From the NCBI GenBank assembly GCA_965205595.1, contig CBDBHI010000051.1, forward strand, positions 1-64,000: a stretch of 64,000 nt of DNA. Reading direction: 5' to 3'. The translations under genes were made by a program, and so were the position numbers. The stretch's first letter is position 1, and each line of letters begins with the position of its first letter. Shown piece after piece: positions 1 to 8,214 of the stretch. Source of the DNA: CATQHP01 sp965205595 (lineage in GTDB: Bacteria; Acidobacteriota; Terriglobia; Bryobacterales; UBA6623). The notes beneath the pieces were generated by a model, which did no database searches, was not told the DNA's origin, and saw only the letters and a list, made by a program, of their open reading frames with translations.

Positions 1-777
1 GTACTCGAGAGCCTTGCCGGCACCGCCGAAGGGCGGCCGCACTTCGACCACCCAGTTGGTGCGATACAAGCTACGCACAAAGGCCTTGAAGTTGCGCTCT
101 CGGTTGAGCGGCGCGAAGCGCCCATGGCAATGCAGCTCGCCTTTGGCAAAGGCCTTCCGTAAGCCGTCGACGAACTTGCCGCGAAAGACTTCCGCCAAGA
201 CCCACTGGGGCAGGAAGAAGTTCTTGCGCGGCGCGTCGATCCAGCGGCTGCGGTCGAGCGCGAGGCCGCCGGCGGGAACGACAAGGTGGGTATGCGCGTG
301 TTCCTGCAAGCGTTGATTCCAGGTATGCAGGATCGAGAGGAAGCCGATCTCGGCGCCGAGCCGGCGAGGATCGCGAGCGACTTCGAGCAACGTCTGGGCG
401 CTCGCTCGCATCAGCAGCGAGTAGAGCAGCTTTTTGTTCTGCAAGGCCAACTGTGAGAGCACTCGCGGCAATGTGAAGACGACGTGCAGATAGCGCACCG
501 GCAGCAGCTCTTTGCGGCGAGCTTCAAGCCGGCGCTTGCGGGTGCCGGCCTGACACTTGGGACAATGCCGATCCAAGCACGAGTTGTAGACGAGGGGCGG
601 CGAATGGTCGCAGTCGTCGCAGCGCAGGCGATGACCGCCGAGCGCGGCTGTACGGCAACGGGCGATCGCCGACAACACCTTCACATGCTGTGAGCGAAGC
701 CACTTGCGGCTGTGGACAAGGAAGCCTTGCCCGGCGGCGCGAACCAGATCGGCCACCTCCAGCGGCGGCCCCTGCAT
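1..777 (-). CDS. IS91-family transposase, partial (runs off window start)
   Basis: The minus-strand frame is open from an ATG at 777 to the window edge (259 codons, C-terminus missing). It encodes the rolling-circle (Y2/HUH-like) transposase of IS91 elements, which nicks and moves single-stranded DNA. An N-terminal zinc-binding region shows CDDC followed about 20 residues later by HCPKC. Further in, an HAHTHLVVPAGG stretch supplies the metal-binding histidines and is followed by the family phrase WIDAPRKNFFLPQ. The ATG directly abuts the TAG stop of the upstream recombinase gene (TAG at 780-778, ATG at 777), so the two are probably translationally coupled. The catalytic tyrosines would lie in the part outside the window. 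Confidence 0.9.
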   Translation of the reverse strand, partial: MQGPPLEVADLVRAAGQGFLVHSRKWLRSQHVKVLSAIARCRTAALGGHRLRCDDCDHSPPLVYNSCLDRHCPKCQAGTRKRRLEARRKELLPVRYLHVVFTLPRVLSQLALQNKKLLYSLLMRASAQTLLEVARDPRRLGAEIGFLSILHTWNQRLQEHAHTHLVVPAGGLALDRSRWIDAPRKNFFLPQWVLAEVFRGKFVDGLRKAFAKGELHCHGRFAPLNRERNFKAFVRSLYRTNWVVEVRPPFGGAGKALEY

Positions 778-1663
778 CTAGCTTGTCTCGGGATCGTCTT
801 TCTTCGTTGCAGTCAGCTCCAAGGAATCCAATGGGCTGGCGACCTCGCTCAGACGCATTACCGACAGATGCAGATACCTGGCCGTCTCTTCGAGATCGCG
901 ATGACCGAGCAGCATCTGGATGCTGCGCAAGTCTGAGCCGGCTTCGAGCAAGTGCGTCGCGAAGCAATGACGCAGAATGTGAGGGTGGGCGGGTTTGGTG
1001 ATGCCGGCCCGCTTGGCGGCATGGCTGCAAGCGAGCCACGGCACGTTGCTCGTGATGGGGTCATCGCTGGTGTGCCACTTGCCGCCGGGAAACAGCCACT
1101 GCTCGGGTCTGCGCCGCAGGCGGCGAACGTGCTCGCGTAGGTTGACCAGCAACTGTTGGGAGAGCATCACGTCGCGGTCTTTGCGGCCCTTGCCGCCGCG
1201 AACGTGCACGACCATGCGCGCGGAATCGATGTCGTGGATGCGCAGATGCGTCAACTCCGAGCGGCGTACTCCGGCGGCGTACAGCGTCATCACGATGACG
1301 CGATAGAAAGGAGTGTGGGCGGCATCGATCAGACGAGCGACCTCGTGGGGAGAGAGGATGTTGGGCAGTTGGCGCGGTCTCTTCGGATAGGGCACTCGAT
1401 CCAGGTTCCACTCTTGCCCCAGCGTCTTGATGCAAGAAGAAGCGCAGCGCCGCCACGCGTTGCGCCACGCTGTTGGCGGCGAGCTTGCGGTCGCGAAACA
1501 GGTGCGCTTGATACTGGCGGATGTGCTCCGGCCCTAGCTGGTCGGGCCGCCGCTTGAAATAGCGCGCCAACTCTTCGACTGTGCGGATATAGGTGCGAAC
1601 CGTGTTCGCGGAATAGTTGCGACGCTCGAACTCCTCGAGCATCTGTCGGCGTAGTTGTGTCAT
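778..1663 (-). pseudogene. Tyrosine recombinase (XerC/D-like) accessory gene of the IS91 element, frameshifted
   Basis: Two overlapping minus-strand frames together make one phage-integrase protein. The frame starting at 1663 gives the N-terminal SAM-like core-binding domain (MTQLRRQMLEEFERRNYSAN through AALRFF). The frame ending at 778 gives the catalytic domain, with GVRRSEL (Arg), HILRH (His/Arg), LGHRD (His) and TARYLH (Tyr). One extra base near 1432-1434 separates them: without it, AALRFF would continue into IKTLGQEWNLDRVPYPK. A strong Shine-Dalgarno (AAGGAGGTG on the minus strand, about 1668-1676) precedes the ATG at 1663. IS91 relatives carrying a XerC/D-like gene upstream of the transposase are known. 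The frameshift may be real or a sequence error. Confidence 0.85.
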
Positions 1664-2015
1664 CGGACACCTCCTTGTTGGTGTCCACGACCTTACGCCC
1701 GACTAACCACCGTCTTCCCCGACTATGCACACGCGAAGCGTCTGCCGAAGGCTTCGTTCAAATCCCGTTCGCTTAAGGTTCCCGTCTCGACCAGGCCACC
1801 CACCGGAATCGTTCCGAAATCGTCATTTCGGCCGTTCGAGCCATAGCCACTATAAATTATTTTCCGACCCACCTGACGACAGGCCAGAATCGCTCAAAGT
1901 CCTATGAATAGGACGTTAGAGCCATTTGGCGGAGGTTTTGGCACCCTCTCGGATGGAAGTTTGAGGCAACGTTTGTTCCCGCCAGGTATCCGTCCGGCGG
2001 CAGAACTGAACCGCT

Positions 2016-2066
2016 GTGATCGGTAAGACGATCAGCCATTACAAGATCCTCGACAAGCTTGGCCCT
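2016..2066 (+). pseudogene. Relic of the 5' end of a Ser/Thr protein kinase gene
   Basis: From GTG 2016 the plus strand reads VIGKTISHYKILDKLG, which closely resembles the start of many Acidobacteria PknB-type kinases (I-G-x-x-I-x-H-Y-x-I-L-x-K-L-G, just before the glycine-rich loop). Resemblance stops after the first glycine; the frame continues for about 20 unrelated codons to a TAG. No kinase domain follows. It is best read as a decayed remnant. The rest of 1677-2135 shows no gene I can support. Confidence 0.4.
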
Positions 2067-2135
2067 GATCGGACCGGATCTGAAAGCGACAGTGGTATGA
2101 CAGAAATCTTGGCTCAAGGGTGCTAGGTCTCACTC

Positions 2136-2399
2136 CTAGGACGAAGAGGCGTCGCCTTGGCCTCCCCCCTTCGAGACAACGGCCTCGTCGGCGTCTTCCA
2201 GAGTCTGGTCGGCAGCTCCAAGCGTCTCACTCGGAACAGCCTTGCCTTCAGCTGCGGCCTTCACGGCGGCGTCCTTCGCCTTCTTGACTGCTGCCACGAC
2301 CTTGGCCCTTGCAATCTTCGCGGAGGCCTTGTCTGGGGCGGCTACGGCTTCGGCGCTGGCTTCGCGATCACGCCTAGCGAGTGTCCCTCTCTTCGCATC
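2136..2399 (-). pseudogene. Ala/Lys-rich open frame, possibly a gene remnant
   Basis: A minus-strand frame of 87 sense codons runs from just after a TGA (2402-2400) to TAG (2138-2136). The product is strongly Ala/Lys/Asp-rich, with stretches such as KASAKIARAKVVAAVKKAKD and DAAVKAAAEGKAV. That composition fits a helical nucleic-acid-binding or coiled-coil tail. There is no credible start codon at its 5' end. A second alanine-rich minus frame (about 2793-2493) lies upstream in another register, so this may be the tail of a longer, frameshifted gene. No family is recognised. Confidence 0.3.
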
Positions 2400-2410
2400 T
2401 CAACCAGTTT

Positions 2411-2507
2411 GGCCCGGTCGAAGGCCTTCGACCGGGCCAGCCGCGAGCCTTGAGCGGCTCGCGTGAGCAAGCGCTTGGATAGGGTTGCGTTACCTGACCG
2501 CTTGCTC
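2411..2507. repeat. Cluster of three inverted repeats (hairpins)
   Basis: Three hairpins sit head to tail. At 2411-2438 is a perfect 28-bp palindrome (half-site GGCCCGGTCGAAGG). At 2442-2463 an 8-bp stem CGCGAGCC/GGCTCGCG encloses a 6-nt loop. At 2465-2507 a 9-bp stem GAGCAAGCG/CGCTTGCTC encloses a 25-nt loop. None is followed by a T tract. They lie just upstream of the Ala/Lys-rich frame on the minus strand, in a gene-poor stretch (2400-2800) between two transposase genes. They could be element ends, a structured RNA or recombination sites; nothing decides between these. Confidence 0.6.
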
Positions 2508-2747
2508 CGGGGATCTCTCAAAAATGGAGGCGCTTGTCGACCCTGCCCTCAGCGGCTGTGAAGCAAGCGGCGCCTCGCAACTGCGACGGGAATTGCCGAC
2601 TCCGGCAACCGCTTCCTGCGGGGCCGTGAAAGAACCCTCCCTGGCCGCTTGTTGGATTTTTTCGTGAGGTCCGCAGTCGCAATATGCTTTTCGCGCGATT
2701 GCGGCCCTGTTGTTGGCACTTGTCGTCTCGAAGGCCTTCAGGGCGCT

Positions 2748-2773
2748 CCCAAGGCCCGTCTTGGGCTCTTTTT
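2748..2773 (+). terminator. Possible rho-independent terminator
   Basis: A 6-bp stem CCCAAG/CTTGGG with a GCCCGT loop is followed by CTCTTTTT. The form fits an intrinsic terminator on the plus strand. No convincing plus-strand gene precedes it, so its client is unknown. Confidence 0.3.
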
Positions 2774-2800
2774 CGGCCGTTTTCCGGCCTCAGGCGGGTT

Positions 2801-4382
2801 CTAGGCCAGCGCCGTCGGCAACGGCGCGCACCCTCCCTCAGGCTGCTGCCACACCAGCCGGATCCAGGCCCTCACGTTGTACGCCAACATCGCCCACAGT
2901 AACTCCGATCGCGCCTTCCGCAACCCCCGCACCCGAAACTTCCTCACCCCAAACCGCTCCTTCAACCATGCGTTCGGAAACTCCGCCAGCTCCGATCGCC
3001 GCCGATACGCCTCCTTCGCCCGCTGCGTCTCCATCCACTCCCGATGCTTCGCCATCAGCTCGTCTTCTTCCGCCCGACTCGCCGTCCGTCCCCGCTCGTA
3101 ACTCTTCGGACAACACTTCAGCCGATATTCACAAACTTTGCATTCCCCACTTCGCTGCCTATACCAGCGGTATCTCCTCTTCCTCTTCGTCGTTGTTCCC
3201 CGGTATTGCAACTCTTTGTTTGCCGGACATCGAAACGTGTCCGTCTTTTCGTCGTAAATGAAAAACTGTGTCTCGAACTCCGGCTGGATCCCCGCCGCCC
3301 GCGCCGCTGCCGTCGAGCGCTTGCCCCGCTCCGGAGCCGGCGTCACGTACTCGATTTCTTCCGCTTGCGTCCTCGCGATGTTCGCTCGCGAGTTGTACCC
3401 GTTATCAGCCAAGACTTGCTTCGCCTTCTGCTGCAGCCGCCGCTCCATGTCCTCAAGCGTCGGCTTGAGTTGTTGCGCGTCCGAGGCGTTGTTCGTCAAC
3501 TCCACCCCGACGACAATCTTCTCCTTCGCGTCCGTCGCGAACTGCGCGTTGTAGCCCACTCCCCAGCCGCTGTTCGACTCGTGTTGCAGCCGCGCCTCCG
3601 GTTCCGTTTCACTCGCCCGCGCTTCGCTTTTCTTCTTCTTGCCGCCGCGGCCTTTCGCTATCCGCCGCACGTCATCCAACGCTTCATTCAACCTCTCGAC
3701 GCGCTCGCGATCCGCTCGCTTGCGCGCCGCTTGCCGCCGCTTGTTGCCGGCTTCGTCTTCCGCTTGCGCGCCCAACTCCTCGACCACCGCGTTCGCTTGC
3801 TCCAGATGTTTCTCGATCGTTCCCCGCCGCCTCTGCGAACTCGTCGAACCTTGCGAGCGCAGCCGCCTGCCGTCCACCGCCAGCTGTTCGAGATCGATCA
3901 AGTTCGCTTCGCTCAACACCGCCAACACGTTCGTGAACATCCCCTCCAGCGCTTCGCTTTGCGAAACCCGAAAGTCCGACGGCGTGTGGTGGTTGATCTT
4001 TTCCATGCCGCACAGCCACTGCGGTTCGGGACGGTACTCGCACAGCCGTTCGATCTCGCGCGCCGACGAAATGCCTTCGGAGTCGGCCCAGATCCAGACC
4101 GCCACGAGCAAGCGCGGGTCCCAGGCCGAGCGTCCGCCGAGGTCGCGCTGCGTGCGCAACCTGGGCGGCGAACGGGCGCAGATCGAGTTGGCCGGTCAAC
4201 TCCCAAATCGCGCGCACGCGATGTTGCGAGTGAACGAGATGCTCGACCTCGATCTCGCAAAATACTTTCTGGCGCCGATCGGGCCGCCGCAATTTCAACT
4301 GTTCAATCGGGATCGGCGGCACCGCCGAGGACTCGTTGCGGGGCCGTTGTTCGAGCTCAAGCAACGGCATCTGTTCGCCCAT
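2801..4382 (-). pseudogene. IS1182-family DDE transposase, frameshifted
   Basis: The minus frame from ATG 4382 gives the N-terminal part (RRPDRRQKVFCEIEVEHLV, then RVRAIWELTGQLDLRPFAAQ). The frame ending at 2801 continues it from RTQRDLGGRSAWDPRLLVAV through the catalytic core to the C-terminus. Visible core landmarks are LAVDGRRLRSQGS, GYNAQFATDAKEKIVVGVEL, QVLADNGYNS and a cysteine-bearing KVCEYRLKCCPKS segment. The combined length of about 525 residues suits IS1182 enzymes. One extra base near 4150-4158 (CAG-G-TTG) separates the two frames. I could not identify terminal inverted repeats, so only the gene is delimited. Confidence 0.85.
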
Positions 4383-4771
4383 ACATAAAAGGCGTCCGCG
4401 GCCCTTCCCCGGTTATCCAAACGTTCCCTCTTATTTACGTTTCAGCCAGGTTCTTTCACAGCCTCTCAGGTTGCGACCACTGCACTACCCGTCGTCTCGG
4501 TACCACGCTGATGCCACGGAGAGTTTGTTTCTCGACCGATCCGCTGGCCCCGCTGACCCGAAACTTGATGTTTCAAGCTGCAAAACGAGCTGCTTGTTGA
4601 AAAAAATCTTTCGCAGTACCGAGCCGCGCCGCCGTGCGGTGCGGTCCGCCCTACGACGTGCCCACGGCACCGCACGCCGCCGGCCGTGCTGACCCGAAAC
4701 TTCAACCCAATAGTTGCGTCAAGGCCCGAGTCTGCGTACTATGCCAAACGGAAGAAAAAGGCCCTTCGGGC
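4383..4771. other. Gene-free stretch with short repeats
   Basis: No coding frame is supported here. A GCTGACCCGAAACTT repeat occurs at about 4551-4565 and again at about 4689-4703. The 19-mer TCTTTCACAGCCYCTCAGG at 4452-4470 recurs at 5023-5041, overlapping the end of the NLR-like gene. These look like debris from element insertions. The intergenic space continues to 5036 around the REP-like element. Confidence 0.5.
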
Positions 4772-4835
4772 GGGGACTGGCACATGCGATCTCGTAATCT
4801 CTCCACCAAGACGAACCCTCGTGTTGCCTGTCCCA
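4772..4835 (+). repeat. REP/MITE-like inverted-repeat element, copy 1
   Basis: The element starts with GGGACTGGCACA and ends with GTTGCCTGTCCC, which are imperfect inverted repeats of each other (GGGACtGGCAC versus GGGACaGGCAAC). It resembles the copy at 7977-8041 at both ends, and shares the right half CGAACCCTCGTGTTGCCTGT. Small elements of this shape act as REP sequences or MITEs. It lies immediately 3' of the NLR-like gene. Confidence 0.65.
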
Positions 4836-5036
4836 CACCCGGCAGATGACCTAGCGAGCTTCTCCCAGGAATGATCCGGCGCGGCTTAACTGTCACAGGG
4901 GACGCAAACAAACCTTCTCAACTTGGGAAGACGGAAGTTACGCGCCTACAACAACTCTTGTGCTATCAAACCGTTAGGGGTTGGCTCGCTACGCCCACCC
5001 CATTGGCTGACTCTTCCACCACTCTTTCACAGCCCC

Positions 5037-7565
5037 TCAGGCGCCGCCGAGCCCTTCGAGGTAGCGCCGGACGTTTTTGGTGGTGGGGTGGTCGTCGCCC
5101 AGGAATTGCCGGAAGATGCGGAGCGCCCGTTCGAAGCAGGCCTTTGCGCCGTCTAGATCGCGCAGGGCTCGAAGTGTGTCACCGAGATTACTGAGGTCTC
5201 TGGCGACGTTGGGGTGGTCGGGGCCGAACGCGGCCTCGTCGATCTTCAGCGCCCACTCGTAGCGGGCCTTCGCCCCTTCGCGGTCGCCCACTTCTTCGAT
5301 CACGACGCCGAGGTTGTTGAGGCGGATGGCGACGTTGGGGTGGTCGGGGCCGAACGCGGCCTCGCCGATCTTCAGCGCCCGCTCGAAGCAGGTCTTCGCG
5401 CCCTCCAGATCGCCCTGGTCTTTGAGCACCAAGCCGAGATTGTTGACGTCAGTGGCGACCTCGGGGTGGTCTGGGCCGAACTCGGCCTCGTCGATCTTCA
5501 GCGCCCGCTCGAAGCAGGTCTTCGCGTCCTCCAGATCGCCCTGGTCTTTGAGCACCAAGCCGAGATTGTTGACGCCTTTGGCTACGTTCGGGTGGCCCGG
5601 GCCCAAGTCATCTTCCCAAATCTTCAGCGCGCGCTCGAGGCAGGCCTTCGCGCCCTCCAGATCGCCCTGGTCTTGGAGCACGTTGCCGAGGTTGTTGACG
5701 CTGATGGCGACCGTGGGGTGGTCAGGGCCGACGGTGGCCTCGGCGATCTTCAGCGCCCGCTTGTGATAGCCCTTTGCCCGGTCGTATTCAGCGCGTGCCC
5801 AGACGTACTGCCCAAGGCCGTTCAGCAGTGATCTCACCGCATTGGGTTCGACAGCGAGATCTTCGGCGAGACCGGCCGCCTGTTCGGCGTGCGTTTCAAG
5901 TGGGCCGCATATGGGCCAAACGCGCACATCATCGCTGTCGCCAGGAAATGCCTCGTTCACGACACACGCCGCCGCCCCAGCCAACCGATATCGTTCGGCA
6001 TCGCTCAGACGTTCGCGAGTAACTTCCTGAACCAAGCGATGAATCGAGATCGTTCGTTCCGATCCGCTTCCTTCGACGGAAATCAGCGAATAGCGCAGCA
6101 GGGCCGCGAGCGCGTTGTTAATCTTCAGATCGCTCTTCACTGCCGCCGACAGGCCCTCGGGCAGATGTTCAGCGCCCTCCCGAATGATGCGCAGTGGTAT
6201 CCGGTCGGGGGCGAAGAACGCACACAGGTTGAACAAGTCCGCCGCTTCGGGGCAATTTTCGCTCTCACGGATTCGGTTCAGCGAAATGTTCCAAGTGGTG
6301 CTAACCGTGACCGTTTCGGATTCTCCCGCCTCGGTCCCGAGGGTTTCCGGTCTAAACATCTCCAGCCGGTTTTCACGGAAAAGCTTGAGATAGTCAGCCA
6401 GCAACAGCTCCACCTGCTCGCAGTAGGCGGCAGCATGCTCAAGCGCCAGGGGCAGAAATCCTAGCTCGTTGGCCAACTCGGCAGCGGCGGCGCGGTCCGC
6501 TTCCTCTGTCTGAGTCCCCTCGGCCGCCATCCTCTTCAGCAGAAACTGCTGGGCCTCTGCAGCGGGCCAAACGTCCACGGGCAAGGGCTCGGCTACGCCT
6601 TTCCACGCGGTGTAGCGCGAGGTGATGATGACCTGTCCACCGGCGCGCGGTGTGGCGTCCTCAATGTCTTTCGGTTTCTCGGCGTTGTCGAGTACCAGCA
6701 ACCAGCCAGGGGTTTTGAGCAGATGCTCGCGAACAGTCTCGATTACCGCGGCCTGTTCGGAGGGTTTATCGCCGTTGAACAGATTCAGCTTATCGCCCAG
6801 CGCTTCGAAATCGGCGCCAAGCGTGGCAGCCGTTTCGGCCCGTATCCAGATGATAGTGGAGTAGTGCGAGGCCCAGCGCCAGGCGTACTCAATGGCAAGC
6901 TCCGATTTCCCAACCCCGCCGAGGCCGTGTACGGCCGCGGTAACAGCGGCGGTGTTTCCACTGGTTAGCGAATTCCGCAACCGCGCGATCAGCTCGTCTC
7001 GGCCGGTGAAGTTGCGGTTGCGGTGGGGAAGGTTGAATATCGGAGGGACGTTTCGTGGAAAGCTGGGAGCGTCCTCTGTGGTGCCCGTCGCCTTCTTGCC
7101 CGCCGAAGTACGAGGAAATGCAGGCGCTTTGTCCGGTTTTCCTCGCGAAACCAGCGCTCGCTTGATCCAGGCCAGCAGTTCACGGCTTGCGATTGTCTCG
7201 TCAAATTTGAAAAGGTCGAAATGAGTGCGGGGTCCGAAAAGCCCCGACGGCTCAAAATCCTCGAGACGGATGGGCAACAAGAGGCCCTTTTCGCCGGTCG
7301 GATCCTGGCGGTACACAGCGGTCCACTCCGCTTCTGTGAAGTCGCTTTCGAAAAACCGAGGCGAGAGGAGAGCGATTGTACGTTCCGTTTCGACCAAGGC
7401 CTTTTGCATCGAGTGCAAAAAGTTTTCGCCGGGCCTGAAATCCCAGTCCTGAACCACGACTTCGTAGCCGTTTTCTTCGAGTTGCCAAGCGATCCATTGC
7501 GCCCAGGCGGCGTCGGAACCGGTGCGGCTTATGAAAAAGTGCTTCTTTGTGACGTCGTCGGGCAC
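5037..7565 (-). CDS. TIR-NB-ARC-TPR protein (bacterial NLR-like, candidate anti-phage defence)
   Basis: The protein has 842 residues. Residues about 8-140 form a TIR domain (KHFFISRTGSDAAW; BB-loop-like WDFRPGENF; SPRFFESDFTEAEW with Glu80 at the expected NADase glutamate position). Residues about 185-520 form an NB-ARC ATPase: Walker A GLGGVGKS at 214-221, Walker B LLVLDN at 289-294, TSR at 315-317, GFLPLAL at 369-375, and an MHD-like IHRLVQ at 508-513. About six 42-residue kinesin-light-chain-type TPRs (roughly 576-838) fill the C-terminus. STAND proteins of this kind bind a ligand through the repeats, oligomerise and fire the TIR effector (NAD+ cleavage or signalling). Function here is inferred. 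It stands alone, between REP-like elements and next to transposases, as mobile defence genes often do. Two central repeats are almost identical in DNA. Confidence 0.9.
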   Translation of the reverse strand: MPDDVTKKHFFISRTGSDAAWAQWIAWQLEENGYEVVVQDWDFRPGENFLHSMQKALVETERTIALLSPRFFESDFTEAEWTAVYRQDPTGEKGLLLPIRLEDFEPSGLFGPRTHFDLFKFDETIASRELLAWIKRALVSRGKPDKAPAFPRTSAGKKATGTTEDAPSFPRNVPPIFNLPHRNRNFTGRDELIARLRNSLTSGNTAAVTAAVHGLGGVGKSELAIEYAWRWASHYSTIIWIRAETAATLGADFEALGDKLNLFNGDKPSEQAAVIETVREHLLKTPGWLLVLDNAEKPKDIEDATPRAGGQVIITSRYTAWKGVAEPLPVDVWPAAEAQQFLLKRMAAEGTQTEEADRAAAAELANELGFLPLALEHAAAYCEQVELLLADYLKLFRENRLEMFRPETLGTEAGESETVTVSTTWNISLNRIRESENCPEAADLFNLCAFFAPDRIPLRIIREGAEHLPEGLSAAVKSDLKINNALAALLRYSLISVEGSGSERTISIHRLVQEVTRERLSDAERYRLAGAAACVVNEAFPGDSDDVRVWPICGPLETHAEQAAGLAEDLAVEPNAVRSLLNGLGQYVWARAEYDRAKGYHKRALKIAEATVGPDHPTVAISVNNLGNVLQDQGDLEGAKACLERALKIWEDDLGPGHPNVAKGVNNLGLVLKDQGDLEDAKTCFERALKIDEAEFGPDHPEVATDVNNLGLVLKDQGDLEGAKTCFERALKIGEAAFGPDHPNVAIRLNNLGVVIEEVGDREGAKARYEWALKIDEAAFGPDHPNVARDLSNLGDTLRALRDLDGAKACFERALRIFRQFLGDDHPTTKNVRRYLEGLGGA

Positions 7566-8214
7566 GGTAGTGTGAATAGTTTATAACGGAATTGGCGGAA
7601 ATAGTCATAGCAGAGCTTGCGGGACACTCACGCAACCTCGCATGGCAGCACTCCACCAACCACCCAAAACACCCGTACCGGGGTTCTGAAATATTTTTTG
7701 AACCTGAAAATTCAACAACTTAACCATTTCCAGCCCCCGCCAAACCCCCTAAAAACTTGACATGGGGGTGTAGTGTTGAACCAGGTACCTAAGGGCGTGC
7801 AAAGTGCAAGCACAGATGCCTATGGAGTTTGCCTGGTTATAGCGAAAGATCAGACCATCCATCCGGCCGCACGCAACTGTGGTCAAGAAAACGAGGTTTC
7901 AGTGCTGGCCTAGCGATTTGGGAGCTGCCATTTCATTTACTTTTAGAATTTGACGAAAAACACACAAAGCACCGGGCGGGACCGGCACATAAGACCAGCG
8001 AAATCTGCTCACGAGTCCGAACCCTCGTGTTGCCTGTCCCACTCCCACCCACCAAACCCACGAACCACCGCCAATCGCGAGCCCAAGAACCCTCAACCCA
8101 CCCATCTCGATTTTTAGCAAAAACAGGCCAAATTCGGCCAAATCCGGGCAAATCCGGACATTCTGACAACCAACGCCACTCCGGGCGTCATCACTGCGTT
8201 AGCCTGAACCCAAA
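7566..8214. other. Non-coding region upstream of the NLR-like gene and the amidase gene
   Basis: This is the divergent intergenic region between the NLR-like gene (minus) and the amidase gene (plus). It is less GC-rich than its surroundings and contains a TTGACA hexamer at 7757-7762 on the plus strand without a convincing -10. It also contains the second REP-like element. No coding frame is supported. Confidence 0.5.
7977..8041 (+). repeat. REP/MITE-like inverted-repeat element, copy 2
   Basis: This copy begins GGGACCGGCACATAAGACC and ends CGAACCCTCGTGTTGCCTGT followed by CCC. Its ends match copy 1 (4772-4835) and its length is within a base or two, while the middle has diverged. An A-rich tract followed by GGGCGGG precedes both copies. 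The two copies have the same orientation and bracket the NLR-like gene. Confidence 0.65.

Larger units (their letters stand above)
1..1676 (-). mobile_element. IS91-like element with recombinase plus transposase (partial)
   Basis: The adjacent, co-oriented recombinase and IS91 transposase genes define this element. IS91 elements lack classical terminal inverted repeats, and I could not delimit the oriIS/terIS ends from sequence alone. The upstream boundary given is only the ribosome-binding site of the recombinase. The downstream end lies outside the window. Confidence 0.7.

Noticed and set aside
3044..4600. Long plus-strand open frame (518 codons) opposite the IS1182 transposase
   Set aside because: It is the antisense shadow of the GC-rich transposase gene: the product is Arg/Leu-rich without any recognisable motif, while the minus strand carries the conserved DDE transposase.
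5200..5770. Regular ~126-bp repeats resembling a CRISPR or satellite array
   Set aside because: The period is exactly 42 codons, the frame is open and the units translate to TPR motifs, so this is a protein repeat.
5214..5831. Plus-strand open frames opposite the TPR region
   Set aside because: They repeat with the same 126-bp period and encode no known motif; they are shadows of the NLR-like gene.
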